In this document: piece by piece, positions 35,661 through 44,409 of the stretch
Layout of the letters: every line of letters begins with the position of its first letter
Numbering within the stretch: position 1 is the stretch's first letter
DNA from: Betaproteobacteria bacterium
GTDB taxonomy: Bacteria > Pseudomonadota > Gammaproteobacteria > Burkholderiales > Casimicrobiaceae
Length of the DNA: 64,000 nucleotides
Direction of reading: 5' to 3'
Assembly (NCBI GenBank): GCA_016716425.1
Contig: JADJWJ010000009.1
Span: 117,436 to 181,435, forward strand
Position numbers and translations under genes: made by a program
The notes under the pieces: generated by a model
Seen by the model: the letters and a program-made list of their open reading frames with translations, nothing else
Told to the model about the DNA's origin: nothing
The model's database searches: none

Positions 35661-37211
35661 ATGAACCAGCCCCCGACCACCGGCCGCAGGCGCCGCCTCA
35701 AGGTCCGCCGCGTCGCGATCGACACGTACCGCGAAAACGTCGCCTATCTGCATCGCGACTGCGCGGTCTACCGCGCGGAGGAATTCCGCGCGCTGTCCAA
35801 GATCGAGATCCGCAACGGTCGGCACCGCATCCTCGCCGTGCTCAACGTCGTCGACGACGACGCGATCGTCGCGCGCGACGAGCTGGGGCTGTCGGACCCG
35901 ACGTTCGCGCATCTGGGTGCGGCGCCCGGCGCGCCGGTCGACGTCGGCCATCCGGTACGCCCGGTATCGATGGACGCCGTGCGGCGGAAGATCGCCGGCG
36001 AGCGCCTCGACCAGCACGCGTTCGACCAGATCGTCGCGGACATCGCCGCCAACCGCTACTCGAAGCCCGAGATCGCCGCGTTCATCGTCGCCACCGTGCA
36101 GAACGAGCTCGACCGCGACGAGATCCTGTACCTGACGCGGGCGATGGTCGGCTCCGGCGAGCGCCTCGACTGGCAGGAGCCGCTGGTGGCGGACAAGCAC
36201 TGCATCGGCGGGATTCCCGGTAACCGCACGTCGCTGCTGGTCGTGCCGATCGTCGCCGCGCACGGCCTGCTGATCCCCAAAACGTCGAGCCGGGCGATCA
36301 CGTCGCCGGCGGGCACCGCGGACACGATGGAGGTGCTGGCGGACGTCGAGCTGAAGATCGCCGACCTGCGCCGGATCGTCCGCCGGCACCGCGGCTGCAT
36401 CGCGTGGGGCGGAACCGCGCGCCTCTCGCCCGCCGACGACGTGATGATCTCGGTCGAGCGCCCGCTCGGCATCGACTCGCAGGGCCAGCTCGTCGCGTCG
36501 ATCCTGTCCAAGAAGGTCGCCGCCGGGTCGACGCACCTGCTGATCGACATCCCGGTCGGACCCACCGCGAAGGTCCGCCACATGCGCGACGCGCAGCGGC
36601 TGCGCAAGCTCTTCGAGTACGTCGGCGACCAGCTCGGCATCCACCTCGAGGTCATCATCACCGATGGCCGGCAGCCCATCGGCAACGGGATCGGCCCCGT
36701 GCTCGAGGCGCGCGACGCGATGCGCGTGCTGCAGGGCGACCCGGCCGCGCCGGCCGACCTGCGGCAGAAGGCGCTGCGGCTCGCCGGGCGCATCATCGAG
36801 TTCGACCCCGACGTCCGCGGCGGCCAGGGCTTCACGATCGCGCGCGACATCCTCGACTCCGGGCGCGCGCTCGCGAAAATGCACGCGATCATGGCGGCGC
36901 AGGGTGCACCGAGGCACGCGTACGCGCCGGCGCGGCGCACCTTCGATATGACGAGTCCGCGGGCGGGCACGGTGACGGGCATCGACAACCTGCAGCTCGC
37001 GCGCATCGCGCGCTACGCCGGGGCGCCGGCGGCCAAGGGCGCCGGCGTGGACCTCCATCGAAAGCTCGGCGACCGCGTGCGCCGCGGCGAACCGCTCTAC
37101 CGCGTGTATGCCGAGTTCGCCGCGGACTTCCGGTTTGCCCGCGAGCTTTGCCTGCAGGACAGCGGGTACACGATCGGCAACGAAGCGGACGTCCCGGCCG
37201 GGTTCGCATAA
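35661..37211 (+). CDS. Thymidine phosphorylase family protein (AMP/NMP phosphorylase-like)
   Basis: A 516-residue protein of the long phosphorylase group related to archaeal AMP phosphorylase, which converts nucleoside 5'-monophosphates plus phosphate to ribose 1,5-bisphosphate and base. An extra N-terminal domain (about 1-100) precedes the helical domain. Next come the phosphate/ribose site KHCIGGIPGNRTSL and SSRAITSPAGTADTMEVL, and the C-terminal barrel-like domain. It is about 80 residues longer than bacterial DeoA. A PRPP-synthetase homologue follows 9 bp downstream, so a nucleotide salvage or ribose-phosphate route is probable. Confidence 0.87.
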   Translation: MNQPPTTGRRRRLKVRRVAIDTYRENVAYLHRDCAVYRAEEFRALSKIEIRNGRHRILAVLNVVDDDAIVARDELGLSDPTFAHLGAAPGAPVDVGHPVRPVSMDAVRRKIAGERLDQHAFDQIVADIAANRYSKPEIAAFIVATVQNELDRDEILYLTRAMVGSGERLDWQEPLVADKHCIGGIPGNRTSLLVVPIVAAHGLLIPKTSSRAITSPAGTADTMEVLADVELKIADLRRIVRRHRGCIAWGGTARLSPADDVMISVERPLGIDSQGQLVASILSKKVAAGSTHLLIDIPVGPTAKVRHMRDAQRLRKLFEYVGDQLGIHLEVIITDGRQPIGNGIGPVLEARDAMRVLQGDPAAPADLRQKALRLAGRIIEFDPDVRGGQGFTIARDILDSGRALAKMHAIMAAQGAPRHAYAPARRTFDMTSPRAGTVTGIDNLQLARIARYAGAPAAKGAGVDLHRKLGDRVRRGEPLYRVYAEFAADFRFARELCLQDSGYTIGNEADVPAGFA

Positions 37212-37220
37212 GGGGTACTC

Positions 37221-38126
37221 GTGTCCGGCCGCCCGCCCGCACCGCAACTCATCCTCGGCTTCGCCGACTACCTGGCACCCGCGCAACGTCTCGCGCAGCG
37301 TCTGCGCATCGGCTGCGCAACGGTGGCCATCCATCGCTTCCCGGACGGCGAGAGCCGCGTCGCGGTGCCCGTCCCGCTGCCCGAGCACATCGCGTTGTGC
37401 CGCAGCCTCGACCGCCCCAACGACAAGCTGGTCGAGACGATCCTCGCCGCGGCGGCGGCGCGGCAGCACGGCGCGCGCGCGGTCACGCTGGTCGCGCCCT
37501 ACCTCCCCTACATGCGGCAGGACAGCGAGTTCACGCCGGGAGAGGCGGTGAGCCAGCGCATCGTCGGCGCGCTGCTGGCGGAACGCTTCGACGCGGTGGT
37601 GACCGTCGATCCGCACCTGCATCGCGTCGCCACGCTGGCCGAGGCCGTGCCCGCGCCGTGCGCGGTCGCGCTGTCGGCCGCGGCGCTGTTCGGCGCCTGG
37701 GTCGAGTCGCACGAGCCGGATGCGGTGCTGGTCGGGCCCGACGAGGAATCGGCGCAGTGGCTGGCGGCGGCCGCCGCCGGTCACCGGTTCGAGACCGCGG
37801 TGTGCCGCAAGGTGCGCGCGGGCGACCGCGAGGTGACGGTCGACATTCCTGCGGTCCGGCTCGCCGGCCGTGCGGTCGTGCTGGTCGACGACATCGCCAG
37901 CACGGGGACGACGCTGGCGGTGGCCGCGCGCCGCTGCCTGGCGCTCGGGGCCGCCAGCGTCGACGCACTGGTCGTCCACGGGCTCTTCGTCGGGAGCGCA
38001 GCGGCCGACCTTCGCGCGGCGGGCGTCCGCAACGTGTGGAGCACCGACAGCGTGCTCCATCCGACCAACGTGCTGCCGCTCGACGCGCTGCTGGCCGGCG
38101 CGATGGAGGCGCCGCCCGCTGTCTGA
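37221..38126 (+). CDS. Ribose-phosphate diphosphokinase homologue
   Basis: A 301-residue member of the PRPP synthetase family, normally making PRPP from ribose 5-phosphate and ATP. Motifs are RFPDGESRVAVP, the ATP-site RQDSEFTPGEAVSQRI, VDPHLHRV, and the PRPP-binding loop VVLVDDIASTGTTL. The start is a GTG at 37221 with AAGGGG before it, 9 bp after the phosphorylase stop, so the two are co-translated. It is a divergent paralogue, not the housekeeping prs, and may act on the phosphorylase product or on a different ribose phosphate (inference). Confidence 0.88.
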   Translation: MSGRPPAPQLILGFADYLAPAQRLAQRLRIGCATVAIHRFPDGESRVAVPVPLPEHIALCRSLDRPNDKLVETILAAAAARQHGARAVTLVAPYLPYMRQDSEFTPGEAVSQRIVGALLAERFDAVVTVDPHLHRVATLAEAVPAPCAVALSAAALFGAWVESHEPDAVLVGPDEESAQWLAAAAAGHRFETAVCRKVRAGDREVTVDIPAVRLAGRAVVLVDDIASTGTTLAVAARRCLALGAASVDALVVHGLFVGSAAADLRAAGVRNVWSTDSVLHPTNVLPLDALLAGAMEAPPAV

Positions 38127-38402
38127 TGCGACTGCGGCGCGTGGCCAGCGCCGCGGCCCACCGCCGGAAGGCGCACGGTATGCGCTACGATGGTCGTATG
38201 GCGCACACGCCCGGCGACCGCGACATCCTGCTCGTCGTCGACGACGCGTGCCGGGCGAACGGCACCGGCGGCTCGCTCGCTGCCGCACGGTCGCGGGCGA
38301 ACGACGCGGGCGTGACGCAGGCGGCGTCGCGCGCGCTGCTTGCCTGAGCGGGAGCGGCCGGCGCGGGCCGCCCGACGCGCCGTCGCGCGCACCCGACGTC
38401 GT

Positions 38403-39266
38403 TCACGGACTGCGCGCGCTGACGATCCATGTCGACGACGGACCCCAGACCCCATCGGCGCGCACGAACGGCGCGAGCGCCTCGCGCAGTGCCGCCTCGA
38501 CCTGCGGCCCGCGCCGCACGCCCTCGTCGCCGGCCAGCCGAATGATCTCGCCGGCAGGCCCCAGCGCCATCGCGAACGCGATCGCCTCGTCCATGTCGCG
38601 GCCGATGCAGATGTCGGCGTCGAAGCGCTCGAACGCGATGCGGTCGTAGCCTACGGCGCGCAGCATCGTGCTCACCATGTCGGGCCCCGCCATCGAGAAC
38701 GGCCCCGGCCCGCAGTGCACCTGGTCGGTGTCCTCGTGCGCGACGACGGGAACGATCGCGCGCACGCGCTGCTCGGCCTCGTGCAGCCACGGGTTCTCCT
38801 CGCGGCGCCGCCAGACGATCATCGTGAATTCGCCACGCGGCTTCAGCGACCTCCGCACGTTGGCGAGCGCGGCGCCGGGCAGCGGGAAGAACATCGTGCC
38901 GAAGCGCGAGAACGCGAAGTCGTAAGGTCCGCGCAGGTCGTCTGCCTGCACGTCGGCCACGACGAACGAGGCGTTCGCGACGCCGGCGGCGCGGGCGTCG
39001 TCCTCGGCGGCGCGCACGAACCGCGACGCGCAGTCGACGCCGACGGCGGCACCCGACGGGCCGACGCCACGTGCGATCTTCAGCGTGCTGTCGCCGAAGC
39101 CGCAGCCGACGTCGAGCACGCGCGCACCCGCCGGGTACGGATGCCGGTCGAGCGCGGCGTCGCTGTGGGCGGCCAGGCCGTCGATCAGCAGGTGCCGGAA
39201 CCGCACGAACTTGTCGAAGAGGATCGTGTTCCATGCCTCGACGACGACGTCGTTCGCGTCCGCCAT
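38403..39266 (-). CDS. Class I SAM-dependent methyltransferase
   Basis: A 287-residue methyltransferase of the UbiE/Methyltransf_11/25 type. SAM-binding motif I is VLDVGCGFGDSTLKIA at about 50-65, with an acidic residue in VGVDCASRFV and motif IV around YDFAFSRFGTMFF. The substrate is unknown. It is the last gene of the minus-strand stretch, 47 bp downstream of a truncated ligC copy, and it lies outside the aromatic cluster's conserved gene set. Confidence 0.9.
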   Translation of the reverse strand: MADANDVVVEAWNTILFDKFVRFRHLLIDGLAAHSDAALDRHPYPAGARVLDVGCGFGDSTLKIARGVGPSGAAVGVDCASRFVRAAEDDARAAGVANASFVVADVQADDLRGPYDFAFSRFGTMFFPLPGAALANVRRSLKPRGEFTMIVWRRREENPWLHEAEQRVRAIVPVVAHEDTDQVHCGPGPFSMAGPDMVSTMLRAVGYDRIAFERFDADICIGRDMDEAIAFAMALGPAGEIIRLAGDEGVRRGPQVEAALREALAPFVRADGVWGPSSTWIVSARSP

Positions 39267-39353
39267 GGGCGGGTCCTTTCCAGTGCCCCGGAGGGACGGA
39301 TCATAGGCCGACCGCGGGTCGGGCGAAAGCGGCGGACGCGGCGCCTGCCGGCG

Positions 39354-39696
39354 TCAGCCGTCTGCGGCGAGCTGCTGCTCCAACTTGTGCAGCGTGCGAT
39401 AGCACGGCAGCACCTGCGCCACGCTCCCGTTGGGCTCGCGGCCCTCGCGGATCGCCGCGACGAACTCGCGGTCCTGCAGCTCGATGCCGTTCATCGAAAC
39501 GGCGACCTGCGACACGTCGATCTTCTCGTCCTTGCCGGTGAAGAGATCGTCGTAGCGCGCGAGGTAGGTGCCGGTGTCGCCGATGTAGCGGAAGAACGTG
39601 CCGAGCGGCCCGTCGTTGTTGAGCGAGAGCGACAGCGTGCAGAGCGCGCCAGTTGCGGTCTTCAGCTGGATGCTCATGTCCATTGCGATGCCGAAC
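39354..39696 (-). pseudogene. Truncated second copy of the ligC 3' end
   Basis: The C-terminal 113 or so codons of a Gfo/Idh/MocA dehydrogenase, nearly identical to bases 43450-43790 of ligC. A central stretch of more than 130 bp appears identical, and divergence is confined mainly to the two ends. The reading frame is preserved (GIAMDMSIQLK through CYRTLHKLEQQLAADG), but the NAD-binding domain is missing. Upstream of GIAMDM the frame continues with unrelated residues to an ATG at 39791. It flanks the AT-richer insert on the side opposite to ligC. Confidence 0.85.
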
Positions 39697-39777
39697 TGAT
39701 TCCGAGCCAGGGCGGATTCTGGTAAACGCGAGGGAACGTCAGAAGCGGACCATTGAAGCCAGACATCCACGAAGTGC

Positions 39778-40785
39778 CTAGTTTGGTGCACACATCATCA
39801 CGGCCTCCGGTCCATACCCCTCAGCGATCCAACCGGCCCCGACCATCCAGTCGCGTAGCTTTCGATCCGTAACGTAGCGATGCCCTGGTGACGCACTGTT
39901 GTTGAACATTCGATAGATCGGCAACTGATCCGCCGCGCAGGTTCCCGTCAATGTGTTCGGCAAGAACACCCAGAATGCTGAAGTTGTCTCCAGTACCCAA
40001 GTCTCGGGATACAGAGCCTGAACGGCATCGCATTCGTCCTTGTTGGCGGAGTAGAAGTGTGCCGAACTTATCGTATTCCAGAAGCGACACACCGGGACCG
40101 TGTCGGGAGGAGCAGTCGCGGAATTCGCATAGGCAGCGAATGCTCCGATCGACTGTGCCCATCCATTGAAGACACCAGCGTCGAGTTTTGCAATTTCCTC
40201 GTCGATGAGCGTCGAGAAGTACTGTCCGAGCGACGCGTTGAAATACTCGACGACCACGCTTGCCGAACTCGTCGCCGCAGAGCCGATGACGACCGTCGGG
40301 AAGTACGTCTGGACGGTGGGCGAACCTCCAAGGCAGTCCGACTTCATCCAGCGGGCCACGATTGGAAATCCCGACCCAACAGAAGTCGAAAGTAGCGGTG
40401 GCGTTATCTGGGCAACGCCGCTTGCGTCAGTCGTTGCCACAAACGCATCGAGCGAAGGTGGCAGACCACCACAATAGGGAACACCATCTCGGGGAATGTT
40501 GAACCCCTTGAACCCGAATTGGTCTTGGAGTGTGGGGCCGCTTGCCGTGGTTGACGGAACTCCTGCCATGATCAATACGCCTGCGACAGGTTCTCCCTGG
40601 GCATTCAGGGCCTGGACCTTCACCGTCAACGGCGCCGGAATCGTCGCGGGCACGAGATTCCTTGACGGCGACAACCGCTCCAACCTTGCCACTTGCGCGT
40701 ACGAAGGCACACCAACTGCGGCCACCATCATCGCAAGGCAGAGTGCAGACACCGCCCGCGAAGGCCTCCGGCCGAGGGCGGCCAT
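39778..40785 (-). CDS. Secreted protein with DUF5648-like C-terminal repeats
   Basis: A 335-residue protein with a signal peptide (AVSALCLAMMVAAVGVPSYAQ). An Ig-like/Big-type N-terminal part follows (APLTVKVQALNAQGEPVAGVLI). The C-terminal half has DUF5648-like units: VEYFNASLGQYFST, CRFWNTISSAHFYSANKDECDA, and IYRMFNNSASPGHRYVTD. These lectin-like units occur on exported bacterial proteins. The ATG directly follows the TGA of the subtilase gene, so the two are one operon. Base composition is clearly lower in G+C than in the neighbours, which supports acquisition by transfer. Confidence 0.82.
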   Translation of the reverse strand: MAALGRRPSRAVSALCLAMMVAAVGVPSYAQVARLERLSPSRNLVPATIPAPLTVKVQALNAQGEPVAGVLIMAGVPSTTASGPTLQDQFGFKGFNIPRDGVPYCGGLPPSLDAFVATTDASGVAQITPPLLSTSVGSGFPIVARWMKSDCLGGSPTVQTYFPTVVIGSAATSSASVVVEYFNASLGQYFSTLIDEEIAKLDAGVFNGWAQSIGAFAAYANSATAPPDTVPVCRFWNTISSAHFYSANKDECDAVQALYPETWVLETTSAFWVFLPNTLTGTCAADQLPIYRMFNNSASPGHRYVTDRKLRDWMVGAGWIAEGYGPEAVMMCAPN

Positions 40786-42969
40786 TCAATTCACCCAGCC
40801 AAGCAGGGTCTCGTTTGCGCGAAATCCTCGCGCCCACACCAATTGCCTCCTGCTGGCGGTGTAAAGCGTATACGAGTCGGTATCGGGGTTGTACGCCCTG
40901 AAGAGCTGCACGGCCGTTAGCGGCTGAGCCTGCGGAGCGACGAAGCCCTCTATCCCATCCAACTTGAAGCAGTTTCCGGGCGTCGTAGACGTGAACTGAT
41001 TCAATTCGATGTCACTTGTCGTGTAGACGTGGAGAATCGGATATGGCTTGCCGGGATTTGGCATTGGATTGCCGCACTCGTCCGCACCTGTTCCTACGTC
41101 CTGCAGTTTGCTCAACCGATACATGGGCAGAAGCGTGGTGCCATCTAACGTACTGCTGGCGATGACCCGGAACGAGGCTCGCGGCGCATACACACCTCCG
41201 CCAGGTACGTCAGGAAAGGCTGGATAGCCGCTAACCGGCGGAGTCGTGACATCTGGGTAATAGAGTACCGGTGTCGTGGAGCCGTCCGGCAACGGAAGCA
41301 TCGTGCCATTGATCGCGGCACTAGCCATTTGCGGTACGGACGTATAGAAGAAGTTGCTTGCAATATCGGCGGTTGAGAACGCGAACATTGGCGTGACCGC
41401 ACCGTTCGTCGCCGAGACCGAGGCGGTCGCACCATCCAGATCCGGCATGCGATACCCAGCCGGAAACTCCGGCGAAATGGCCACAGTTCGAGCAGTCGCC
41501 TGCACCCTGCTCTGGATGTCCGCGACCGAGAGCAGAGGATTGATCGACCGCGCAACCAGCAGGGTCGCAGCAGCAATCGGCGTAGCCATCGAGGTCCCGT
41601 TGCACTGATCGTAGCCCACTCCATTGATCCCTACCAATGGGTCGTTCAGTGCGTCGTAGCAGTCGTAGGCTGGATTCCAACTTCCACCTCGATAGAAAGC
41701 CGATACGATCTGTTTCGCGGGCGCGACAAACTGGACCTTGCCAACATTTGACCCGATTGCCCTTCCATTAATCTCGTCGTCTATGAACAGCGCGTCGCCA
41801 TATACGGTGCCAGCGACCGAAACGACGTTGGGCTCGCTAGCAGGAAACTCCACTTTCGACCTCAAGCTCTGGTTTCCACTGGCCGCAACTACGAATACGT
41901 CGCGCAGAGCAGCGAACTTCAATACCTCGCAAAATCCATCGGTTCCGGGCGCGAGGTCGGCGCAGGTGTTCGCTCCAGGATAGGTGGCCGAAATGTAATC
42001 AAGCTCTCCACCACTGCGGTTGATAGCCTGCGCGCCACGCCTGATAGAGTGGTAGATGCCATTGACCACATTGGATGTAAGATTCTTCGTGCTCTCCTGC
42101 AGCGTCTTTGCAACGATCAGAGAACAGTACCAACACACTCCTGCAATGCCGATGGCATTGTTGGATTGCGCAGCGGCCAATCCTGCGATATGCGTGCCAT
42201 GACCTCGGTACTGGTTGCGGCAAGTGCTTCCTGATGACTCGCCACCTTCATCGACATCCCAAAGAGGGCCGCTGCAGGGCGGCGAGTAGAACGCCTGCGA
42301 AAAGTGCTGGCGGAAATTTGGCACAAGGTCGGGGTGCCCGACATCGATTCCCGAGTCTACGAACGCGATGTAGCCGTAGCCCTTCGTGAAGTCCCACGAC
42401 GAAGGTGAAGCCGGGCTAGCGGCCGGACTCATCGCCCGGACTGCCTCAAGCGCCCATTGGTACAACTCGTGCGGACCGGCAGGGTCGGTTTGCGACACAA
42501 AGTAGTCGTTTACGCGCAGGTCGAATCCCTGATTGCTGTTGGTCCGAACCGATTGCACAAGTGCATCCTGGTGAAGCAGTTGTTGCGCGGCAGACCGCTC
42601 CGCCGCAGTGCGATATCCGAGGACAATGAACTCCTGAAGCAACAGGGCGGGGTGATTCGGCGCCATAGCGCGCAACCGTAGGGTCTCGACCAGCGGCATC
42701 CGCTCGCTGATGAGCCATCGCGCGGACGAAGGCGACCCCAGTCGTGCATACAGGGGGGAACGCGGCGCATTTGGCGTTCGGTTGGCGCTCTCAACGGCCT
42801 CCATTACGACGTGCGGCACCAGCGTGCCGGCAACGCCGCTCCGAAACTTGACGATCAGTTCTGTCGGAACGTAAACGGTCGGGAGCGGCTGCGCCTGTGT
42901 TCCAACGGTCCAGAAGAACAAGAGACCAAGAACGCAACCGACGATCTCTCCTGTACGAAACGACGCCAT
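40786..42969 (-). CDS. Secreted S8 (subtilisin-like) serine peptidase
   Basis: A 727-residue preproprotease. A signal peptide covers about 1-26, and a propeptide-like region begins PTELIVKFRSGV. The catalytic triad is D205 (FVDSGIDVGHPD), H257 (YRGHGTHIAGLAA) and S460 (QCNGTSMATPIAAA), with oxyanion Asn 366 in AASGNQ. The cysteine pairs around 280 and 437-457 suggest disulfides. The last 130 residues carry DUF5648-like units (LFRAYNPDTDSYTLYT), as in the next gene. Lower G+C and mixed codon use contrast with the surrounding genes. Confidence 0.92.
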   Translation of the reverse strand: MASFRTGEIVGCVLGLLFFWTVGTQAQPLPTVYVPTELIVKFRSGVAGTLVPHVVMEAVESANRTPNAPRSPLYARLGSPSSARWLISERMPLVETLRLRAMAPNHPALLLQEFIVLGYRTAAERSAAQQLLHQDALVQSVRTNSNQGFDLRVNDYFVSQTDPAGPHELYQWALEAVRAMSPAASPASPSSWDFTKGYGYIAFVDSGIDVGHPDLVPNFRQHFSQAFYSPPCSGPLWDVDEGGESSGSTCRNQYRGHGTHIAGLAAAQSNNAIGIAGVCWYCSLIVAKTLQESTKNLTSNVVNGIYHSIRRGAQAINRSGGELDYISATYPGANTCADLAPGTDGFCEVLKFAALRDVFVVAASGNQSLRSKVEFPASEPNVVSVAGTVYGDALFIDDEINGRAIGSNVGKVQFVAPAKQIVSAFYRGGSWNPAYDCYDALNDPLVGINGVGYDQCNGTSMATPIAAATLLVARSINPLLSVADIQSRVQATARTVAISPEFPAGYRMPDLDGATASVSATNGAVTPMFAFSTADIASNFFYTSVPQMASAAINGTMLPLPDGSTTPVLYYPDVTTPPVSGYPAFPDVPGGGVYAPRASFRVIASSTLDGTTLLPMYRLSKLQDVGTGADECGNPMPNPGKPYPILHVYTTSDIELNQFTSTTPGNCFKLDGIEGFVAPQAQPLTAVQLFRAYNPDTDSYTLYTASRRQLVWARGFRANETLLGWVN

Positions 42970-43449
42970 GAATGCCCCCGTCGCTGTGAGTTGATGAATC
43001 GTGGCTGCTCAAAGATAACACAGTGACGGAGCCCTGCTTTGTAACCCAGATCGTCGAGCGCGCCGAGGGCGACGCCCGGCACATCCGCGCCCGCAGTCGC
43101 GCGTTCCGAACTCCCTGGCGCTCGCGCGACACACTCCGCGGCGGCCGTTCCGGCCGTCGCAGCGAACTCTGATTACCCATCGGCTTGGGCACGTCGCGAA
43201 TTCTTGCACGCTACCGACAATCCCCCGGTGTCATCCCGAGGAGCGCAGCGACGAGCGACTGCTTGAACGCAACTCGTCGGTTCGGCGCACCAGCAGGCCC
43301 CTCGTCGTGCTCGGGACGTCACGCAGAGGCGATGTGTCGAAGCAGATCCCTCGCGGCGCTCGGAATGACACCGGGAAGTGGATGTCGGCGCGAACTTCAC
43401 CAGCCGGTCAGTGCCCCCGCCGGCGGGGCGGCCGGACGCCGCGCCGCCG
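42970..43449. other. Intergenic region between ligC and the subtilase gene
   Basis: 480 bp without a supportable gene. It holds the presumed promoter of the subtilase operon (its first 200 bp, upstream on the minus strand) and a palindromic repeat at 43225-43380. The ligC stop lies at its upper edge. Confidence 0.5.
43225..43380. repeat. Dispersed palindromic repeat, GTCATCCCGAG family, copy 1
   Basis: The left end CCGGTGTCATCCCGAG and right end CTCGGAATGACACCGGG are imperfect inverted repeats about 150 bp apart. The outer flank GGAAGTGGATGTCGGCGCGA is shared, inverted, with the copy at 54748, so the element is longer than its core. Confidence 0.75.
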
Positions 43450-44409
43450 TCAGACGTCGGCGTTCAGTTGCTGCTCCAGCCGGTCCAGCGTCCGATAGCA
43501 CGGCAGCACCTGCGCCACGCTCCCGTTGGGCTCGCGGCCCTCGCGGATCGCCGCGACGAACTCGCGGTCCTGCAGCTCGATGCCGTTCATCGAAACGGCG
43601 ACCTGCGACACGTCGATCTTCTCGTCCTTGCCCGTGAACAGATCGTCGTAGCGCGCGAGGTAGGTGCCGGTGTCGCCGATGTAGCGGAAGAACGTGCCGA
43701 GCGGCCCGTCGTTGTTGAAGGACAGCGACAGCGTGCAGATCGCGCCGGAGTCGCTCTTCAACTGGATGCTCATGTCCATCGCGATGCCGAGCGCCGGGTG
43801 GATCGGCCCCTGCAGCGCGTGTGCCTGCACGACCGGCCCGGCCTGCCACGCGAAGAGGTCGACCGTGTGCGCGGCGTGGTGCCACAGCAGGTGGTCGGTC
43901 CAGCTCCGCGGCTGGCCGAGCGCGTTCATGTTGGTACGGCGGAAGAAATAGGTCTGCACGTCCATCTGCTGGACATGGAACTGGCCAGCAGCGATGCGCC
44001 GGTGGACCCACTGGTGGCTGGGGTTGAAGCGGCGCGTGTGGCCGACCATCGCGACCAGGCCCGTCTTGCGCTGCAGCGCCGCGACGTCCTCCGCGCCCGC
44101 CAGCGAGTCGGCGAGCGGGATCTCGATCTGCACGTGCTTGCCGGCGGCGAGGCACGCCGCGCCCTGCTCCGCGTGCATCTGCGTGGGCGTGCACAGGATG
44201 ACGGCGTCGACCTCGGGCAGCGCCAGGCTGTCGGCGAGTTCGGTCGTCACGTGCGCGATCCCGTACTTCGCCGCCACTTCGCGGGTCTTGTCCAACTCGC
44301 GGCCGACCAGCGACACCACCTCGACGCCGTCGATGTTCTGCAGCCCGTCGATGTGCTTGACGCCGAACGCGCCGGCGCCGGCCAGCGCGAGCTTCAAGGT
44401 CTTGCTCAT
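43450..44409 (-). CDS. ligC: 4-carboxy-2-hydroxymuconate-6-semialdehyde dehydrogenase
   Basis: A Gfo/Idh/MocA-fold NAD(P)-dependent dehydrogenase that oxidises the hemiacetal form of the LigAB ring-cleavage product to 2-pyrone-4,6-dicarboxylate. The 319 residues have the Rossmann motif LALAGAGAFGVKHIDG, then LCTPTQMHAEQG, and the substrate-domain segment TDHLLWHHAAHTVDLFAWQ, as in sphingomonad and Comamonas LigC/PmdC. Its ATG overlaps the ligB stop (ATGA). Its 3' third is duplicated at 39354-39696. Confidence 0.95.
   Translation of the reverse strand: MSKTLKLALAGAGAFGVKHIDGLQNIDGVEVVSLVGRELDKTREVAAKYGIAHVTTELADSLALPEVDAVILCTPTQMHAEQGAACLAAGKHVQIEIPLADSLAGAEDVAALQRKTGLVAMVGHTRRFNPSHQWVHRRIAAGQFHVQQMDVQTYFFRRTNMNALGQPRSWTDHLLWHHAAHTVDLFAWQAGPVVQAHALQGPIHPALGIAMDMSIQLKSDSGAICTLSLSFNNDGPLGTFFRYIGDTGTYLARYDDLFTGKDEKIDVSQVAVSMNGIELQDREFVAAIREGREPNGSVAQVLPCYRTLDRLEQQLNADV

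Noticed and set aside
38126..38347. Possible 73-residue gene whose ATG overlaps the stop of the PRPP-synthetase-like gene
   Set aside because: The predicted peptide is low-complexity and I see no recognisable motif, ribosome-binding site or membrane segment. The 276-bp gap to 38402 shows nothing else.
42791..43192. A 133-codon minus-strand frame upstream of the subtilase
   Set aside because: It overlaps the start of the well-supported protease gene in another frame and gives a basic, motif-free translation.
39354..43450. Prophage, integrative element or transposon at the AT-richer insert
   Set aside because: There is no integrase, transposase or phage gene, and the direct repeat is coding sequence of ligC and not a tRNA or a short att site.
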